From Stomorhina lunata (taxonomy: Eukaryota; Arthropoda; Insecta; Diptera; Rhiniidae): a stretch of DNA of 64,000 nt. Positions 61,584 to 64,000 of the stretch are shown here, piece by piece. Position numbers and translations under genes: made by a program. The first letter of the stretch is position 1; the number at the start of each line of letters is the position of its first letter. The stretch is taken from the NCBI GenBank assembly GCA_933228675.1, contig OW121740.1:620001-684000 (forward strand). The letters are read 5' to 3'. The notes under the pieces were generated by a model. It was not told the origin of the DNA and did no database searches. It was given only the letters and a program-made list of their open reading frames with translations.

Positions 61584-62439
61584 TAAATAAATATAAAAAT
61601 ATTATAATTCAAATGTGGTATAACAATTTCTTGGTAAAACAAACAATGCGGGATAGCAGGAAAAACCATCAAATATTTCAGGTTAAAGCACTATAGAATG
61701 AAAAAAGATTGACGAATGGGTGAACCGATTTAAATGCTAGTTTTGAAAAGGGAATTAAATTTTAATTTGTTTTGCTAATTAGTACTGCAGATAGGTTATT
61801 TGGTTTCAGATTTTTTTAATTCCAAATAACCTAAGTGACATAACATAAGCTGTGTTTAGAAAAACTAAACCAATCAACCGATATATATTTCTGGTTTAAT
61901 TTTAATCTAAATACACAATGTTCGTTTAAATATTGCAAATAGTTCCAATTTCATAACGTTTTTCCCCTCTCCTGTAAACTTTTGAAAACTGTAGATAGGT
62001 TATTTCGTCTTTTAGGTGACGATATACGAGTACACAAAATATGAATCGTTTAAATTCTCATAAACATCAAATTATTCTAAATCTCATCAATTTAGCACAT
62101 ACAATGTTTGAATGTTATCAGAAAGTATAAAAATATAATCGATATTCAAATATACATATAAAATATAATGATTATAATTTCTTTAAAGTCGCATTTTATA
62201 TTTTTTTGTAAAAATCCATATTCATATTATTTTTTGTATAAAATTTAAATCTTAACTAATCAATTATTGATTGTTGATTTATTTATTGTTTATTCAAATT
62301 AATGAAATTGGAGTGGATTATATTGGGTATACAAGTTAAAAATGTTAAGTATTTTTCATCCTTATCCATTACTTTTTCCCATCTTTCTAGTAGAACTACT
62401 CCGACTTTATGGTAAACTATGAATCAATAAAATTTCTAA
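61584..62439. other. AT-rich non-coding sequence
   Basis: No gene. A hairpin formed by TAGGTTATTTGG (61791) and CCAAATAACCTA (61822) is present, and part of the phrase recurs at 61994. Confidence 0.4.
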
Positions 62440-62587
62440 TACCCGATCAAAACAAATGGAATCTCAGAAAGTACAAGGTTTGGGCTATACGGCGGGGGAG
62501 AAAAAACTTCCCATCGAATGTTTTCCAAATAGTTTTTAACCGGTCTTGCAACATGTGGCCGAGCATAGTCATTGTGGAAGAACGACA
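62440..62587 (-). pseudogene. Mariner (DD34D-type) transposase fragment
   Basis: On the minus strand one frame reads FHNDYARPHVARPVKNYLEN followed by WEVFSPPPYSPNL. This corresponds to the catalytic-domain segment around the second aspartate of classical mariner transposases, usually HDNARPHVA...PPYSPDLAP. Only about 45 residues survive and the sequence beyond PNL is decayed. It is unrelated to the DD41D copies. Confidence 0.7.
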
Positions 62588-62872
62588 TTCCAATTGGAAC
62601 AAGGGGTACTTCTCTCAGACAATGAACTGCATCCGACTCTCTTTTTAAACTCTTTGAAAGGGACCTACGTTTTAACTCCGGCTCCGAACGACAAATGCAT
62701 TAGTTGGAGAAGTTTTACATAGCCTAATACTCAATAGCCATTGGCTAGCTGAGTTATGAGGTGAACCGCTTTTTTTTGAAAATTTATTTTTTTAAGTGGG
62801 TCTGGCCGGGGATCGAACTTGGGACCTCTGGTATGCTAGGCGGATGACTTACCTGCTATACCACGGCGGTTT
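62586..62872 (-). mobile_element. tRNA-derived SINE, copy 2
   Basis: Minus strand. The tRNA-like head at 62795-62872 has A-box TGGTATAGCAGG, CTAGCAT loop and B-box-like AAGTTCGATCC; the body and GTTCCAATTGGAATG end match 36310-36586. Its 3' end abuts the mariner fragment, so it probably inserted into or next to that relic. Confidence 0.75.
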
Positions 62873-63011
62873 ATTGGTAACTCTCTTCAAATAATTGTCT
62901 TCGGTACAGGTCCCTTGCGCTCGTCTGACCCGATTTCAACAGATCATAATACGAAAGACCCATCTGATCATAACAAATACTAAGCACAAAATTCGACATT
63001 ATTATAGCGAT

Positions 63012-64000
63012 TAACAAGTAAGAGTGTTATATTCGGCTGTGCCGAATCTTATATACCCACCATCAAGTTGTGTTAAATTTAGAAACATATCTCATATATC
63101 TACAAAGGTGCAGCTAATTCAAAATCTGGACCAAAACTGAAAAAATCGCAAAGCTAATTGGTATTGTTGGTAAAACCTTTGGACTAAATTCGGTTGCCGT
63201 AGCTTTATAGTTCAACATTTAAAAATATTTTAGTGGTTTCCCCAGTATTTACTTTGAACAAAATTCGGTCTCATAACCGGGTATAGTTTTACATTAATAA
63301 GTTGTTAAATACTTTTCGTTGTGATTAATATGTAGTTAGGCTAAACACGTTAATGGTAATACTGCGGGTCCATATATTTCGTTATGAGTTCCTAATGCAT
63401 TCATCATATACAAAGTCTGGGCTGAACATTGATTGATGCCTATATAATTTCATAGGTGCAATCTTAAAATAAAGAATGTACCTCCAAATCTTTTTGATTG
63501 TAGATATAAAAAGGGGATATATATAAAAGTTTAAAGCCAAATGTTGACCGATTGTAACAAAATTTTACACACTGGCTGGTATATATATAGAGCTTATTCT
63601 TTTAGTGATCATAGCTATCATAGTTTCTAATTTAATAGCTTTTAACTGGCCTTTGCTAAAATTTTTGGTTTCCGTGAGTGTTTTTCATATGAAAGTTAAA
63701 GTCAAATATGGACTGATTCCTATAAAATTTGATAAACTGATCAAAAATTGCATAAAACTTCCCTATTTTAAATTTAATCGTCATAGCTATTACAATTGTA
63801 TTCAATTTATCAGCATTAATGTGTTTCCCGGGGCGGGGTTATATGGGAGCTCTAACTAAATTTGAACCGATTTTGTCCATTTTCAACACACATCTTTTTT
63901 AAGATATCCAAAATACTTTTGTAAAATTTTGTCCCTCTAGCTCTTTTCGTTAAGGCGCTATCGTGCTTTTATCTGACGGACAGACGGACATAAACAACCT
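63012..64000 (-). mobile_element. Helitron-like repeat, family B copy 2, cut by the window end
   Basis: The left terminus AACAAGTAAGAGTGTTATAT, the hairpin TTCGGCTGTGCCGAA and TATACCCACCATCAAG match 6894 onward, and the order of internal phrases is the same through GACGGACAGACGGACAT at the window edge. Relative to copy 1 about 140 bp are missing near 63275. Confidence 0.65.

Overview
This is AT-rich, intron/intergene-like nuclear DNA from an insect, most probably a schizophoran (muscoid or calyptrate) fly. The evidence is two secreted-protein genes carrying the dipteran GYR and YLP motifs, very short introns, TATA-type core promoters, a rosa-type DD41D mariner relative, Tc1, RTE and other LINE remains, tRNA-derived SINEs, and many Helitron-like repeats resembling Drosophila DINE-1 elements. 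No bacterial features, CRISPR array, rRNA or functional tRNA was seen.

From 1 to about 56 kb the window is repeat-laden and nearly gene-free, and could be intergenic or a giant intron. Its main landmarks are: two DD41D mariner-type transposons in opposite orientation (5475-6782, readable; 21445-22709, dead); one near-perfect Tc1 element with intact transposase and double-repeat termini (48951-50629); at least seven Helitron-like repeats of family A and three of family B; three copies of a TA-flanked element whose two longer copies contain a tRNA-Ala-like module (31.3, 33.4 and 41.6 kb); several MITEs and fold-back elements; and two decayed LINEs (43.4-44.7 kb, minus strand; 53.2-53.5 kb, plus strand). 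One small island of higher GC (26237-26321, minus) reads as a plausible first coding exon ending in a good splice donor. It may belong to a long minus-strand gene whose other exons lie outside the window.

From 56.7 to 61.6 kb lie the only convincing host genes: two plus-strand, paralogous, two-exon genes for secreted GYR/YLP proteins (213 and 615 residues). In both, the intron falls directly after the ATG, so exon 1 codes for methionine only. The second gene contains ten 54-residue units (162 bp each), each bearing YLPP, NEYLAP and GYRYKTV motifs, and nine of the ten end in a dibasic RKRRD site. A multi-arm inverted-repeat element sits between the two genes. By family analogy these proteins are probably cuticle or extracellular-matrix components; whether they are cut at the basic sites is unknown.

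From 61.6 to 64 kb the sequence returns to repeats: a mariner relic abutting a tRNA-derived SINE, then a family B Helitron-like copy running off the window end.
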